A stretch of 64,000 nucleotides of DNA from Adenophora triphylla var. japonica (GCA_022495995.1 JAFEMH010007473.1:18501-82500), one strand, 5' to 3'; counted from the stretch's first letter, positions 21,574-34,028 are shown. Program-made: numbers and translations. Notes: generated from the sequence alone by a model not told the origin.

Positions 21574-22725
21574 CAAAATTTAATGTGTTGATTTTTTTCA
21601 TCTCTTTTTAAGCAAGATGTCATTCTCATTTCCTTTATTTTCCAATTTTACCCTTTATCTTTGTTTCTTGTTAAAAAAAACACACTCACATAATGCTAGT
21701 AGGTGGAAAATCCATCCCAAAGCCAATGAATAGCTTCGCCCGTTTTACACGTGGTACAGATTGGGATAATGTTGACCCTGTAGACAAAAATGACAATGAG
21801 AAACAGATACGGTATCACTTGATTTTATTGCAGTAAAAATTTGTTATAAATATGGTAATTGTTATTTTTATTTTGTTACATCTTTTGATTTTTGAATTAA
21901 TTACTGATATTTATTTAATAGTGTGTGAGTTACATATAAATAAATGAAATTATCATAACCTTTCCCCTCTATAGGAGAATGTGACTACTTATATTATAGG
22001 TTGATTTAGTTATTTTAAAAAAAATCTAAAACTTGTTATTTATAATATTGTTGGTAATTTATCAATGACAAATTATAAATATTCATTAATATACTTACAT
22101 TAGCCTATAATTATTGTTTAAAGTTCATTCATAATAACGATAAAAAAGTGAAAAGATTATTTTGGTACGAAAGACTAATAAGTAGGGGCTTTAATAAAAA
22201 ATAAAAAATGCAACACTTTATTATTATTATTATTATTATTATTGGGCACAAAAACCTTCTTACGTTCCACTTCATTCACTTGACACTAATTTGTCTCACT
22301 TCACTTGGCACTATTCAAAAAGAAAAGATTTTAATACTTATAATATCAGTCAAATTACTATTTTACTCACTCATTTTCTCTCATATTTTACTTTTCTACT
22401 CACAATACCTCTTTTCTCTAATTATATCTCCTACTTTTTTTTTTTTAATTCTTGTGTCAAATTTAATGTTATCGGGAGTGGAAAGGAAAGAGAGTACTCC
22501 TTTCTTGCACAAAAGCCCCATTTTGATTTACCATTACAAAAGATACAAGGCTAAAAAAGAAATTTTTTAATATTTGTTTATTTATTAGATTCACTTGTAA
22601 TACTCAAAACATTTATCTACTTACTATTTTTTATCCCACTTTCTCTTTTTTTATCTTATTTTTCATATTTATAACATTTACTATATTATAATTTTTTTTA
22701 ATCTTTATACAAAACTTATTTTATA
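21574..22725. other. No gene recognised; decayed MITE-like sequence
   Basis: AT-rich. Contains a short (TTA)n run near 22219 and, at about 22245-22500, a decayed Stowaway-like interior. Confidence 0.5.
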
Positions 22726-23020
22726 CTCCCTCTGTCCCATAAGTCTTAAGAAAACTTTCTATTTTGGGCGTTTCATAAGTCTTAAGAAATCCCAAAAAGG
22801 AAACCTTAAATCACTATTCTCTCCACTCATTCTCTCTCCTACATTATTTTAATACTCACAACACATTATAATTTACTATTCCCTCCACTCATTCTCTCTC
22901 CTATTTATTTTTTCACACTCACAACACTTCTTTCACTCATTCTCTCTCCTAATACTATAATAATATTCCTTAATTCCCGCATAAAATGGAATCTTCTTAA
23001 GTTTAATGGGACGGAGGGAG
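22726..23020. mobile_element. Stowaway-type MITE with an extra terminal remnant beside it
   Basis: CTCCCTCTGTCCC / GGGACGGAGGGAG ends with TA. A second, isolated right-hand end (GGGACCGAGGGAG followed by TA) lies at 23037-23051, suggesting a nested or recombined pair. Confidence 0.85.
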
Positions 23021-23400
23021 TATCTTTTGTAATAATGGGACCGAGGGAGTATATTATAACACACGCGTAGTAGTGACAAGCGCGTATGATCCGCAAGGGT
23101 GAAGTAAATGCTTTCCTGTCAAACTAACTAGTTTAACCCCCGTGCGATGCACGGACAGTTAATAACGAATAACTGATCGAAATTCAAACGAATACAAAAG
23201 GAAATAGAAATGTTTGTATACATTGTAAAAATATTATTTGAAACATATATTGTGAGTAAAAATATCAGATTGAAGGTCACTAAAATAAATATAGTGTTAC
23301 ATCCGTGCGATGCACGGGTAGTTATTGATGTTTAAAAAGACGAAAATTAAATAAAATGACTAAATGAGACAAACATCTTGATGCATTGTGAAACACATCT

Positions 23401-23520
23401 TTAAAAGACAATTTTATCGGTACAACTATCGAAAGAGGAAGAAAGATCATCATTACATATCAATATCTTCGGACCAACGGGATTGTGAACTCTCGATAAT
23501 GCACAATATAATTGAGAATG
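23401..23520 (-). pseudogene. Helitron helicase C-terminal remnant
   Basis: The frame reads HSQLYCALSRVHNPVGPKIL and then ICNDD before a stop. It matches the conserved end of the Pif1-type helicase domain of RepHel, whose consensus is close to HGQLYVALSRV. A TGA precedes the histidine codon, so nothing upstream is in frame. Autonomous Helitrons need the Rep and helicase domains for rolling-circle transposition; only this tail remains. Confidence 0.75.
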
Positions 23521-23990
23521 TCAAAATACATAGTATCTATTTGAAAAAAAAGACCAACAAAGGATAAATATCTACCTTGACTTTTATTAATAGGCATAAT
23601 ATAAGAGGAAAACAATAATACAAATATCATGAAATAAAATTTAAATTATCATACACATTAAAATATTTATTACAGACAATTATGAGACATTAAATAATGA
23701 ATAAGTTATTCACCCAATAAATAAATAGAAACTCAAATCCAAATTCATCATCCCCTATATGAACAATCCATAAATTATCTCTTCTATCAATTATTTTAAT
23801 TCATCTTCATTTTTTAAAAAAATTATTAGACATACATACACATAAACAAATTAAAGTAATACATAATAAAACCGGAAATTTTATAGATAACGAAAATTAA
23901 CAAATAAAATTAAAAATTGATTATTATTATTGTGTATTAGTTTTGTAAAATAAATATAAACTTATAAATAAACATTGTAATAAATTATAT

Positions 23991-23995
<5 letters not shown>

Positions 23996-24064
<69 letters not shown>
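23996..24064. repeat. (TA)n microsatellite
   Basis: Uninterrupted TA dinucleotides over about 69 bp. Confidence 0.95.
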
Positions 24065-24066
<2 letters not shown>

Positions 24067-24347
24067 TGAACGGAGCCAACAACGCAAGGGGTAAATTGAC
24101 CCTCCTCCCCCATAAAACTCTACATATATCCCTTTTTTATTATTATTTGAACCGATATCCCATTTTTTTAATGTTTACAACAAATAATACTTTGAGAATA
24201 TGCTTCCAGTTACCCAAACCTGGGTATGCTCAAACGACGACAGTTAAAATAAAACAAAAAGAAAAGCGAGTTGTTTTATATATTGTGAAAACTTTCTTGA
24301 ATACTACATTGTTAGTAGAAACATCAAAGTGGTAAGTATTATCATCA

Positions 24348-24413
24348 TTATATATCAATATTTAAAATAATAAACCTTTTAACTCTGGATGTAGCGACAT
24401 ATAATTTTTCATG
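24348..24413 (-). pseudogene. Second Helitron helicase C-terminal remnant
   Basis: The frame reads HEKLYVATSRVKRFIILNID then stop, a decayed copy of the helicase tail found at 23401-23520. Confidence 0.6.
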
Positions 24414-24605
24414 GCAAAATTTTGATTTTTTCAAAATAAAAACTAATTATTTATAAAAAAATATAACTCATTCTAGGATGAAGGGAGCTATAAAATTATT
24501 TAAATTGCAAAGTAGATGAAACATTGATTAGTATAAAGAGCAACTATAGAGACAATAGTTACAACTCAATATATCTTAAAATGAACAAATGACCCATTTT
24601 AAATA

Positions 24606-24881
24606 CTCCCTCCGTCCCACCAATTGCTTCATCATTTTCCTTGGGCACGGGAATTATGGTAATGGGAGGGAAAAAAAATGTTGTGAGTGTAATTTGAAAA
24701 TAGGAGAGAGAATTAGTGGAGGGAATAATAAATTATAATGGTGTTGTGAGTATTAAAATAATGTAGGAGAGAGAATGAGTGGAGGAAATAATAATATTTT
24801 ATGTCCAAAAAAGGAAAGGTGAAGCTTCTAACGGGACGCCCTTTTGGGTAATTGGTGAAGCTTTTATTGGGACGGAGGGAG
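24606..24881. mobile_element. Stowaway-type MITE in Helitron
   Basis: CTCCCTCCGTCCCACC / GGGACGGAGGGAG ends, TA on both sides. The interior (AGGAGAGAGAATTAGTGG, ACGGGACGCCCTTTTGGGTA) is closest to 4644-4932. Confidence 0.9.
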
Positions 24882-25273
24882 TATATAGATGAAGACTTAG
24901 AAAATTGAGACAAAACTTTTAGTAAAATGAGTACATACACCATTTCCTACCCACATTAAAAAAATCAAAAAATAAAATAAATTGAAATAATAATTTCTTT
25001 ATCTAAAAATATTATTTATTTTCTTCACTATTTTTTTCTTTTTTCAATCAAATTAATTCCTATATTATAAATACACACTTTTTTTAGAAGAATAGAAAAA
25101 TCGACAAATTTATTAATAATTTATTTACTATGCTTCAAAGATTTATTTAAAAAATAATTAAATATATTGTTTGATATATCAAACTAAAATAAAAAAAAAA
25201 TAACCATATTACCCCATCCCACTTATTAAATAGAAACCAAAACCCGCATTCATCACACTCCCCCACATAAATA

Positions 25274-25274
<1 letters not shown>

Positions 25275-25354
<80 letters not shown>

Positions 25355-25366
25355 GTATATATTAAA
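25275..25366. repeat. (AT)n microsatellite
   Basis: AT dinucleotides with occasional G interruptions. Confidence 0.95.
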
Positions 25367-25485
25367 TAACCCTATATACTTTATAAATACTTTTGTTTAA
25401 AAAAATTCAACACCATCCCAAATCATCATCCTATACCCCACCACTCTTACTTTATTTTATATTCTTTGTTTTTATGATTAGAAAA

Positions 25486-25624
<139 letters not shown>

Positions 25625-25769
25625 ATAATTAAAAATAAATACTTTACACTTAATTAATTTTCACTAAAAATATATTAAAATAATAGAAAACTTACAAAGG
25701 ATAATCAAGAAATTTATATTTAAAAAAGAGGGTTTTTTTTTTTCAAAAATAATTTTGACTAAAAACATA

Positions 25770-26054
25770 CTCCCTCCGTCCCGTCCGACTTAGGACATTC
25801 ACTCCCGACACGGAGATTAAGGAATACTATTATAATATTAGGAGAGAGAATGAGTGGAGGATGTGTTACGAGTGTGAAAAATTAAATAGGAGAGAGAATG
25901 AGTGGGATAAATAGTGATGAGATTATTGTTGTGAGTATGACAAGTGGGTCCCATTTAATATAAAAGTAATATAAACTTTTCATTTTGGGCCGTCCTAAGT
26001 CGGGTGGGACGCATAAAATGGCAAAACGTCCTAAGTCGGACGGGACGGAGGGAG
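25770..26054. mobile_element. Stowaway-type MITE (empty-site reference copy)
   Basis: CTCCCTCCGTCCCGTCCG / CGGACGGGACGGAGGGAG ends, TA on both sides. Reverse-complement sister of 5665-6108, without the nested insertion. Confidence 0.9.
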
Positions 26055-26590
26055 TATTGAAAAATTAAAAAGAAAAATTAACAAAGGATAATTAAGAAAT
26101 TTATATTTAAAAATAAAGGTTTTTTCTGTGTCCAAATTAAATGAAAATAGTCTCTATTCAAAGAGAAAAAAAAAATTATGAATTTTGGTGTAAAATAATT
26201 TTTTTAAAAAATTAATTTATTATAAAATAATTTAGGTAAAAGAAATGGGTGAAAATAAAAAATCGAAATTCAACCAACCAATAAGAGGATGCCAAGTGTC
26301 CCAACCAAAAAAAAAACAAATTTGAGCTGCCTTCATTGTTCATGGGCTTCACGCGCCATTCTCGGAGTGTCCCACACACGCGCCAAGGAAATGACCAAAA
26401 CGCCCTTCAGCAAAATGGCGACACTTGTCCAAATTTCCAAAAAATAATTAAAAAAATTTTTAAAGCCAAATCACAACTTGACACGTGTTGTTTAAGCGAC
26501 TTTTTTGCAATTTTGCCACCCGGTGAAATGACGAAAATGCCCCTCATAACCCCTTTAATTACCACAACCTTATTATTATATATTGATAGA

Positions 26591-26730
26591 TTGGTTAAAG
26601 ATTGTCTCAATCCACATTAGCTGGAGCCGGCAGAGAATCAAACCTACATCTGCCATCCTCCTTGAATTATTGGATTTCTCCTTTAGGTTTGTTTTGTTAA
26701 TTCATTTTTTCGTGTTTACTTACAAATGAA
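26591..26730. other. No gene; possible SINE box B
   Basis: On the minus strand GGTTTGATTCTC near 26640 resembles a Pol III box B. Evidence is too thin to call an element. Confidence 0.3.
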
Positions 26731-26735
26731 TGATA

Positions 26736-27224
26736 CGTTAGAACATTCCTATTTCAATATCTCGAAAGTACTCAAGTCTAGATTAAGTAAGAGAAAAAGA
26801 TGAAGACGGAAGCGTGATACCTGTTGAGTTCATCTTATTACTTGATGTTGTTCTTGCCAAGAAAGGAAGAGAAGAAGAAGAAAATCAAGGAGGAAAATAT
26901 AGATCTTCTTGATGATAAATGCCTTTCTTAAAACTCAGATTATGAAGAAAGTATATAAGAATAATGTAGTTGTTTCTAGGCTGATGGTAGACCTCTATAT
27001 ATAGGAAACAATGACACCTCATCAAGGGACTACACCCTTTCAATTAAGCGGTGTGAAATTACCATTCTGCCCATCATAAATAGGTAATTTCCACCTCGGA
27101 AATTCTACACATTTAATTAATATTCTATACTTTACAATAACATTATTTTAATGATTTATACATGTACGTCTACATGTCACTTATATTTATTAAGTATACA
27201 CATTTTGCAATCCATGTTCTTACA
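26736..27224 (-). repeat. Copia 3' LTR
   Basis: Same length as the right LTR. Its outer terminal T has become C (CGTTAGAAC instead of TGTTGGAAC); the other end is TTCTTACA. Confidence 0.95.
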
Positions 27225-27236
27225 ATCTCCCACTTG
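27225..27236 (-). other. Copia polypurine tract
   Basis: On the minus strand CAAGTGGGAGAT lies directly before the 3' LTR, the usual plus-strand priming site. Confidence 0.85.
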
Positions 27237-27614
27237 AATTGCCCAAACATGTGTTTATATTTTAACAAATCCTTATAAAATCATATTCAATGTAAATGAC
27301 AATCCATATGTGCACTTCATTGTCATTCTAAAACAATCTCGTCCATTAGTTTCACAAGTATAGGAACTAAAGGGGCAGTCGTTGTAATTGATTCGCAACT
27401 AAACCCACATTAATTACATATATATGTTCAACTAAATGACATAGATTAAGTATTGATGTGTAGCATAGAACACTTAATGAATATATATTAAAAATATACA
27501 TATATTTCATCAACTAGTCCTTATTAACCAAATGAGATCAATATGAATAAAATAAATAGCAAATAAAGTACAACACAAACTCCCACTATATTATTCATTA
27601 TCAAAAGTCGTTTC

Positions 27615-27641
27615 ACCCATATGAGCAGTATGCTCGTGAAA
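27615..27641 (-). pseudogene. Last codons of Copia pol after a deletion
   Basis: FHEHTAHMG matches the conserved end of Copia pol. It is followed by the usual GTGGGAGTTTG before the 3' LTR. Only about 210 bp separate it from the end of the RT frame, whereas RNase H should need several hundred. Confidence 0.6.
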
Positions 27642-27852
27642 CATCAAAAGAGATAACGCTTTATAAAATGAATCCAATAACATGGAGTTTGATCTTATAA
27701 GTTGTATATCTATTTATTTATTTTATACTTATTTCTCTTCAACAAGAGACATAATCATATGATGTCTTTCGACATCTTTGCATCCAGTAAAATAGAATCG
27801 AAATACCTAATGATCTCAAAATGATCCGACTTTGTATACATAAGCATGTAGT

Positions 27853-29067
27853 TTAATGTTTTATAGGTACTTCATCATTCTTTTGAATGCGACTTAATGT
27901 TCTTCTTTCCGAATTGCTTTGGTATCGACCAAGCATCCCAATAATAAATGCAAGATCTAGACGAGTACAGACTTGCGCATACATTAAACTTCCTACTGCC
28001 GGTGTATAAGGGATATTTTCCATATACTTGGATTCAAAATTAATTTTAGGACATTGCTTTAAACTGAATTTATCTCCTTTAGAGACAGGGGTGTCATGTG
28101 GTTTACAATTTTTCATGCTAAACCTTTGTAATACCTTCTCTATATAGCCCTTTTGAGATAATCCCAAAATACCTCGTGAATGATCACAATGAATTTGAAT
28201 TCTCAATACAAAAGATACCTCACCAAGATCTTTCATCTCAAATTTATTTGAGAGAAATTTCTTAGTTTCCTTTAGAAGGTCCTTATTATTACTAGCAAGT
28301 AAAATATCATCCATATATAAGACCTAAATTATAATCTACTCCCACTGAACTTATGGTATACACAATCTTCACCAAGATTCGTTTCAAAACCAAATGAAAG
28401 AATAACTTGACTAAATTTTGAATACCATTGACGAGAAGCTTGCTTGAGACCATAAATGGATTTCTTAAGTTTACAAACTAATTGATTAGTTTGATCTGAA
28501 TCAGTCACCATTTCTGGTTTCCTCATATAGATGGTTTTCTCAATGTCTTTATTGAGAAAAGCCTTCTTAACATCCATTTGATGAAGCTCATGATCATAAT
28601 GTGCCACTAATGCCATAATAATCCTAAAAGAGATTTTTAGAAGATGCTGGAGAAAATATTTCTTTATAATCAATGTCTTCCTTTTGAGTAAATCCCTTAG
28701 CAACAAGACGTGCCTTATAACTTTCCACATTACCTTGCTAATCCCTTTTGGGTTTAAATATCAATTTATAACCAATAGGTTTTACACCTTTAGGTAATGG
28801 GACAAGATCCCAAATGTCATTGTCTTTCATTGATTTTAACTCCTCATTAATGACATTGATCCACTTATGAGAATTAGGACTATTAATGGCTTCATGGAAG
28901 GTGATTAGATCATCTCCCACTAAACCTAAGGTGTTCTCATTCTCCGCAAGATACATATCATAAATATCCGAAATAGCACTTCTTCTTTCTCTAGTAGATC
29001 TCCTTAAGGGAACTGGTTCATCCTCATTTTGAGGTTGTTGAATTTTCTTATGTCCAATCATTTTCAT
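27853..29067 (-). pseudogene. Copia reverse transcriptase, frameshifted, RNase H deleted
   Basis: Three successive frames (29067-28738, 28730-28329, 28314-27853) read through the RT domain: linker with RRSTRERR, then WDLVPLPKGVKPIGYKLIFK, then HQMDVKKAFLN and LKKSIYGLKQASRQWY. The YMDDILLA catalytic motif falls at the 28329/28314 break. After SERRTLSRIQK the frame stops, and the catalytic acidic residues of RNase H cannot be found. RT copies the element RNA into DNA; this copy cannot encode a working enzyme. Confidence 0.9.
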
Positions 29068-29187
29068 GTTGTCCGTTATTTACGGGAGTCTCTATATTAT
29101 TTTGAATTGTATGTTCTTGTTGAATTTCAGGTGCAATTACTTGATTTCCAACAGGAACTAAAGTTGAAGGAATATAGAGTGGTTCCT

Positions 29188-30036
29188 CTAACTCTTCAAA
29201 TTCAAAATCTCATCACCTTTTCTCCCACTAAATTCAACATCATCAAAGAACCTAGCATTGCCAGTCTCGAAAAATATTCTAGTTTTTGGGTCATAAAATT
29301 TATATCCCCTAGATCTCTTAGCATAACCTACAAAGTAACTACCAACGCTCTTAACATCCATACGGAGTTTTGTCGATAGCCTTTGAAGCAGCTCTATATA
29401 GAATATAAGCTGCAATTTTTAATGCATCGCCTATAACGAGTGAGGTAAAGAAGTACAAGAAAACATACTTCTTACCATATTCTTAAGGATTCTATTATGT
29501 CTCTCCACTAAACTATGCTAGGTTTGTCCGGCATGATGTAGTGAGGGACAATCACATACTCTTCAAGATAGCGAGTATGAAGGACCCGGGCGTTACTCAC
29601 TCAATACGTCCAATAATTGAGACTTTACATGAAGAAATAATGTATCCATAACGAGAGTAATCATCCATGAACGTAATGAAATATTGTTGACCATTCCATG
29701 AAGGGTTAGTGAATGGTCCACAAATGTCCATATGAATTAGTTTCAAGACGTTTGATACTCTCAAAGATCCTATTTCCTTTAATATTTGTAAATTTTTCTT
29801 TAAAACACTTAATGCAAAAGATTTTATCCGAAGTATCAAGTTGTTTTAGAATTCCCTCTGACATAAGATTTATCAATTCTCCCTTTGGAGATATGACCCA
29901 AACACCTATACCATAGAATACAAGAATTTACACTTGATAACTTTTGCTTAGTGGCTTTAGTTTTGGTTTCATTATTATGGGAGTCATTCATTTTCTTGAC
30001 TGTGTCAAGTAAATTAAGATTATCGATATATGACAA
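29188..30036 (-). pseudogene. Copia integrase
   Basis: The pre-integrase zinc region LWYRCLGHISKGRIDK (29836-30036) is followed by the catalytic core (29597-29839) with HMDICGPF and FITFMDDYSRYGYI, which supply the first two acidic positions. The C-terminal part (29188-29415) has SYFVGYAKRSRGYKFYDP and FFETGNARF. A gap of about 180 bp and several frame changes separate core and C-terminus, and the glutamate of D,D-35-E is not in an open frame. Confidence 0.85.
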
Positions 30037-30040
30037 AGTA

Positions 30041-30349
30041 CTAGTACCGACAAGTTAGGAATTTAAAATAAAGATCACATTTATTATTACCAAAAGAACA
30101 CGAGTAACCTTCCTTGTCCAAAACTGTGATATATATTAAATTCCATCTAAAGGACGGTACAATGAATATATTATTTAGTATAAAATAATAGCCAGTAATT
30201 ATCATTAATCTAAATGTCCCTATGCCTATAACTTCAATCGGATTTCCAGCTCTCGTATAGATGTATTTCTCATCTTCACTGGGGATTCGGTAATTCAGGC
30301 AACCCTGCATACATGAACTAATGTGAGTTGTTGCACCAAATATAACCAC
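30041..30349 (-). pseudogene. Copia protease with altered active site
   Basis: The segment VIFGATTHISSCMQG aligns with the Copia protease active site, normally DSGATxH. The catalytic Asp-Ser has become Ile-Phe. RWNLIYITVLDKEGYSCSFG matches the end of this domain. The protease would normally mature the Gag-Pol polyprotein. Confidence 0.8.
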
Positions 30350-30399
30350 AGTGTATATTAAGGAATTGAAATCAAATTTTCCTTAGTACAAACAAGACC

Positions 30400-30515
30400 A
30401 AATGACATACCATTCTGAATTCGCCATTCGCGATACTTATGGTAGTCGTTCTTCATGCGAGTAAGGTCCTTGCAAAAGAAACATTTCTTGATTTTATGAT
30501 CATTAAATGATCATT
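30400..30515 (-). pseudogene. Copia gag zinc knuckle, degenerate
   Basis: KKCFFCKDLTRMKNDYHKY aligns with the CX2CX4HX4C knuckle. The first two cysteines are kept; the histidine and the last cysteine (now Tyr) are lost. The linker to the protease is out of frame. Confidence 0.65.
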
Positions 30516-30660
30516 TATGCTTCTTACTTGCAATCGCAATTTTCTTTCCTCTTCTCTTAATCCCACGAGAAGAAGTAAATGCTAAGTGAGTACTTTCTAA
30601 TTTAAGATATTTCATCCTATCTTCCTCTTGTGTCATATGTGAAAATAATTCATTAATATT

Positions 30661-31191
30661 TCACTTGTACTTTTGACATTTATAGGTCACCTCAAAAAGA
30701 CCAAATTGAGGAGGAAGATAGATCAAAACTAAGTGCACGAGCAAATCTTCCGAAATCTCTAACTTAAGTGCCTTTAGTTTGATCGAAAATTGAAATAATT
30801 CAATAATGTACTCCCGAAGATTTTCCTCACCCTTGTACCGAATGGAAACAAGTTTCCACAAGAATTCAAGAAAAAACTCAGCATTTTCAATCTTAGAGAC
30901 ATTGTCCAAAAATATCTTTGAAACTGCATTTTCAATGATCATTAGACTCACGCGGTTGGACCGTTCCCATTGCTCAACATTTTTCCGTTCTATAAATGTA
31001 TTTCCTTTAGTGGGACTTGGTTCCCCTAATGCGTGATCGATGTCCATACATCCTAAGATCATCGTTATATTATTTTTCCAAGTTTTAAAGTTAATCCCAT
31101 TAAGCATTGGAACATTGTTCATAGCAGTAGTAATGGATGAAGCATTTATCAAATCTGTTGGGAATAAGAACGAAGAATGAATACAAAACAT
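30661..31191 (-). pseudogene. Copia gag (UBN2-type)
   Basis: The open frame contains MLNGINFKTWKNNITMILG, the usual Copia gag start region (LxGxNFxxWK), and later LVSIRYKGEENLREYI and LVHLVLIYLPPQF, typical of the UBN2 gag family. Capsid protein for virus-like particles. The likely start is the internal Met before NNVPMLNG. It is the longest surviving frame of the element and is cut off from the zinc knuckle by a stop. Confidence 0.85.
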
Positions 31192-31792
31192 GTATAAGAA
31201 ACTAAATAATGAATAAAGTGATTAATTATATCAATGAATCCCATCAAAAAGATAATTAACATGACATCAAAACTAATCTTTGAATTGCGAATTGACTCAT
31301 AATTTAATTTATCTTAGGGTAATAAATGACTTTAAACAATACATTTCAAATACTTGCCTTCCTTTGGACCGGTTCAAGTATTAAAAAATGTCCTAACATT
31401 TAAAAAATTTGTTACCCGGCAATAAAGAATATAAACAACTCATTTTAAATACCTGCCTTCCTTTGGGATGGTTCAAAGTATTCAAAATGACCAAACGTTT
31501 TATTCAATTATTATCCCATGAATGCAAATACTTAGTCAACAACAAGGTCTCCTTTGGGAAACAAGCATGTTATCATATATCAATAAGAACATTCATCACT
31601 TTATAATTTCGTATCTAAACAACGTAAATCACTTTGGCGACAATATTGTTTAGAAATAAATGAAATTGTTAAGAATATAATTAATCACACTTTAGGACAC
31701 AAATTAATGTATACTTTTACTCAAATAATGAATGAAAATTGATCAAAATAGCAAAATATTGAAAAATTTAAAAATCAGGCAAAAATCAAGTG

Positions 31793-32040
31793 GTGCTCGG
31801 CCGAGTCAAGGAAAGTGCTCGGCCGAGCAAAACACTCGTGCTCGACCGAGTTAAGGAAAGTGCTCGGCCGAGGAAAACACTCCAGAGAACACCCCTTTCT
31901 GATCCCTTGTGCTCGACCGAGTCTTAGGGGTGCTCGGCCGAGCATCATGACCGTTGGATGGTGCCTTTTCCAAAAATTTTCAAACGTTGTGCTGATACAA
32001 ATGGGGTGCTCGGCCGAGTGAAGGAATGTGCTCTACGAGC
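31793..32040. repeat. Array of GCTCGGCCGAGC palindromes in the Copia leader
   Basis: Seven copies of GTGCTCGGCCGAG or GTGCTCGACCGAG within 250 bp (near 31795, 31817, 31839, 31862, 31910, 31931 and 32008), in the untranslated leader between PBS and gag. The core is a perfect 12-bp palindrome with two CpGs. Confidence 0.9.
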
Positions 32041-32773
32041 GCACTCGAACGTCAAATTTTCCAGATTTTGACTATCAATTCTTAACTTAATGGTGAATCA
32101 ATATTCAACCAAAGCAAGTAGATTCGCATACTCACAACACATTTTTAAATGCATGGCTATGCATTTGAACAAACTCACAATGCATCCAATGATGGTGGCT
32201 ATGTTCAAAATGAGATAATCTTACATTAAGAATTGAAAGCCTTTTGAGTAAAACCAAAAAATTATAATTATAATTTAACACAATATTCTAGAAATGAATT
32301 AGAGTTGCACCAGTTCATTAGTGCACAGCCGAACCAAATTGAAATTTTCTTGAAAATATGTGAACAGTGTTTGTACGGCCGTGCGTTATAACTTGCACAG
32401 CTTTTTCCAAAAGGCACCTGTTCATAATTGGCCAAGCAAGACCCTTTTCACAGAAAATTTTTCTTCACACAAAATATGTATGGTAAGCAAAATTAACGCT
32501 TAACCAAGACATGAATACACAAGTAGATCCAACACGGTTGTGCGACATAAAATGCTCTGTTGTGTCAATGGGATAATCTTGCATGAATCATCATGTCCTT
32601 TTGAGTAAACTTCAATCCATATTCAGAATTTAATCAAGTAATGAATACTAAAACCCTAGCAACGAATTAGAGCATTCAAATAACATCATAACATAATGAT
32701 ATCAACAGGATTAAGAATCAAAGTAAAGCAAAATATATGCTATATGAATTCAAACGCAATCCAAAACTTGAGA

Positions 32774-32786
32774 GGCTCTGATACCA
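32774..32786 (-). other. Copia primer-binding site (initiator Met tRNA)
   Basis: On the minus strand TGGTATCAGAGCC, the classic complement of the initiator tRNA-Met 3' end, begins 2 bases after the 5' LTR. Confidence 0.95.
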
Positions 32787-32788
32787 AC

Positions 32789-33277
32789 TGTTGGAACATT
32801 CCTATTCCAATAACCCAAAAGCACTCAAGTCTAGATTTAGTAAGAGAAGAAGATGAAGGCGGAAGCGTGATACCTGTTGAGTTCATCTTGTTACTTGATG
32901 TTGTTCTTGCCAAGGAAGGAAGAGAAGAAGAAGAAAATCAAGGAGGGGAATGTAGATCTTCTTGATGATGAATGCCTTTCTTAAAACTTAGATTATGAAG
33001 AGAGTATATAAGAATAATGTAGTTGTTTCTAGGTTGATGGTAGGCCTCTATATATAGGAAACAATGGCACCTCATCAAGGGACTACACCCTTTCAATTAA
33101 GAGGTGTGAAATTACCATTCTGCCCATCATAAATAGATAATTTCCACCTCGGAAATTCTACACATTTAATTAATATTCTATACTTTACAATAACATTAAT
33201 TTAATGATTTATACATGTACGTCTACATGTCACTTATATTTATTAAGTATACACATTTTGCAATCCATGTTCTTACA
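32789..33277 (-). repeat. Copia 5' LTR
   Basis: Ends TGTTGGAAC and TTCTTACA. A TATATATA box (33049-33056) is placed to drive minus-strand transcription. Confidence 0.95.
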
Positions 33278-33282
33278 TGATC

Positions 33283-34028
33283 AAAATTAATTTGTTACGT
33301 ATAAAATTGACATGAACTCAAATGAATATCAGTCATTGAGTTAAAAAGAATTTTTTTTTGATGCTGCCAAGCAAATTTGGTTGCACAGGAACGGAACAAA
33401 ACTGGACAACTGGATATCTCGGCCTTTCCTCCTTGAATGGTCTCCTGCACATGCAAACACGTGAACTAAGCCGGGGGTGGCTCCGGCAAGACCCTTCGGC
33501 GTGAGAGTAAGATTTTTTGGTCACAACAGATGAACAACAATGGAGTTCTAAAGAGAGAGAGAGAGGGAGAGAGCTTAGAGAGTGGAGAGAAGAACGTACC
33601 TCCAAATGACACTATTCCTCTAGTTTTATACTCCCATGCCCCCATGTGCCTTGCACATGGAGGACACTTGTCAATCATCCACCTAGAATCCCCAACCAAC
33701 TCCAAAGTTAGTGGAATTATACTGTTCACCTTGTCCATCACCTCTCAATGACGGTTAGGGTGGAACTTAAGGGCGCCAACTTGAACGGCACCCCAAAGCC
33801 CTCAAACACGCAAGTCGCTCAGGCGACAACCAAAGGCAAGGCGACAATCCTTAAGTCCCCATCAATCCCAAACCTCAAATAACCGAGATCCCCGCCTTTC
33901 TATCCCATTATCCGGAGACATCAACAGACAAGGTATGCTTCTCGCTTGGTCTTACCTCTTACTTAGCCATACTCTCACGCGCCCTCTTGCCTATGTCGCA
34001 GAATTACACATGTCATCCCAACTATGCA
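33283..34028. other. No gene recognised
   Basis: Mixed sequence with a GA tract (33549-33600) and several CATG-containing palindromes such as CCATGTGCCTTGCACATGG (33640-33661). It may be part of another retroelement. The short ORFs on both strands show no domain. Confidence 0.5.

Larger units (their letters stand above)
26736..33277 (-). mobile_element. Ty1/Copia LTR retrotransposon, full-length but defective
   Basis: Two 489-bp LTRs (26736-27224, 32789-33277) bracket a Copia-type gag, protease, integrase, reverse transcriptase order on the minus strand. The target duplication is TGATA (26731-26735) versus TGATC (33278-33282), one mismatch. PBS and polypurine tract are in place. The LTRs differ at about two dozen positions by eye (roughly 95% identical), mostly transitions, so the insertion is not recent. 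All reading frames are broken and most of RNase H is deleted. Confidence 0.95.
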
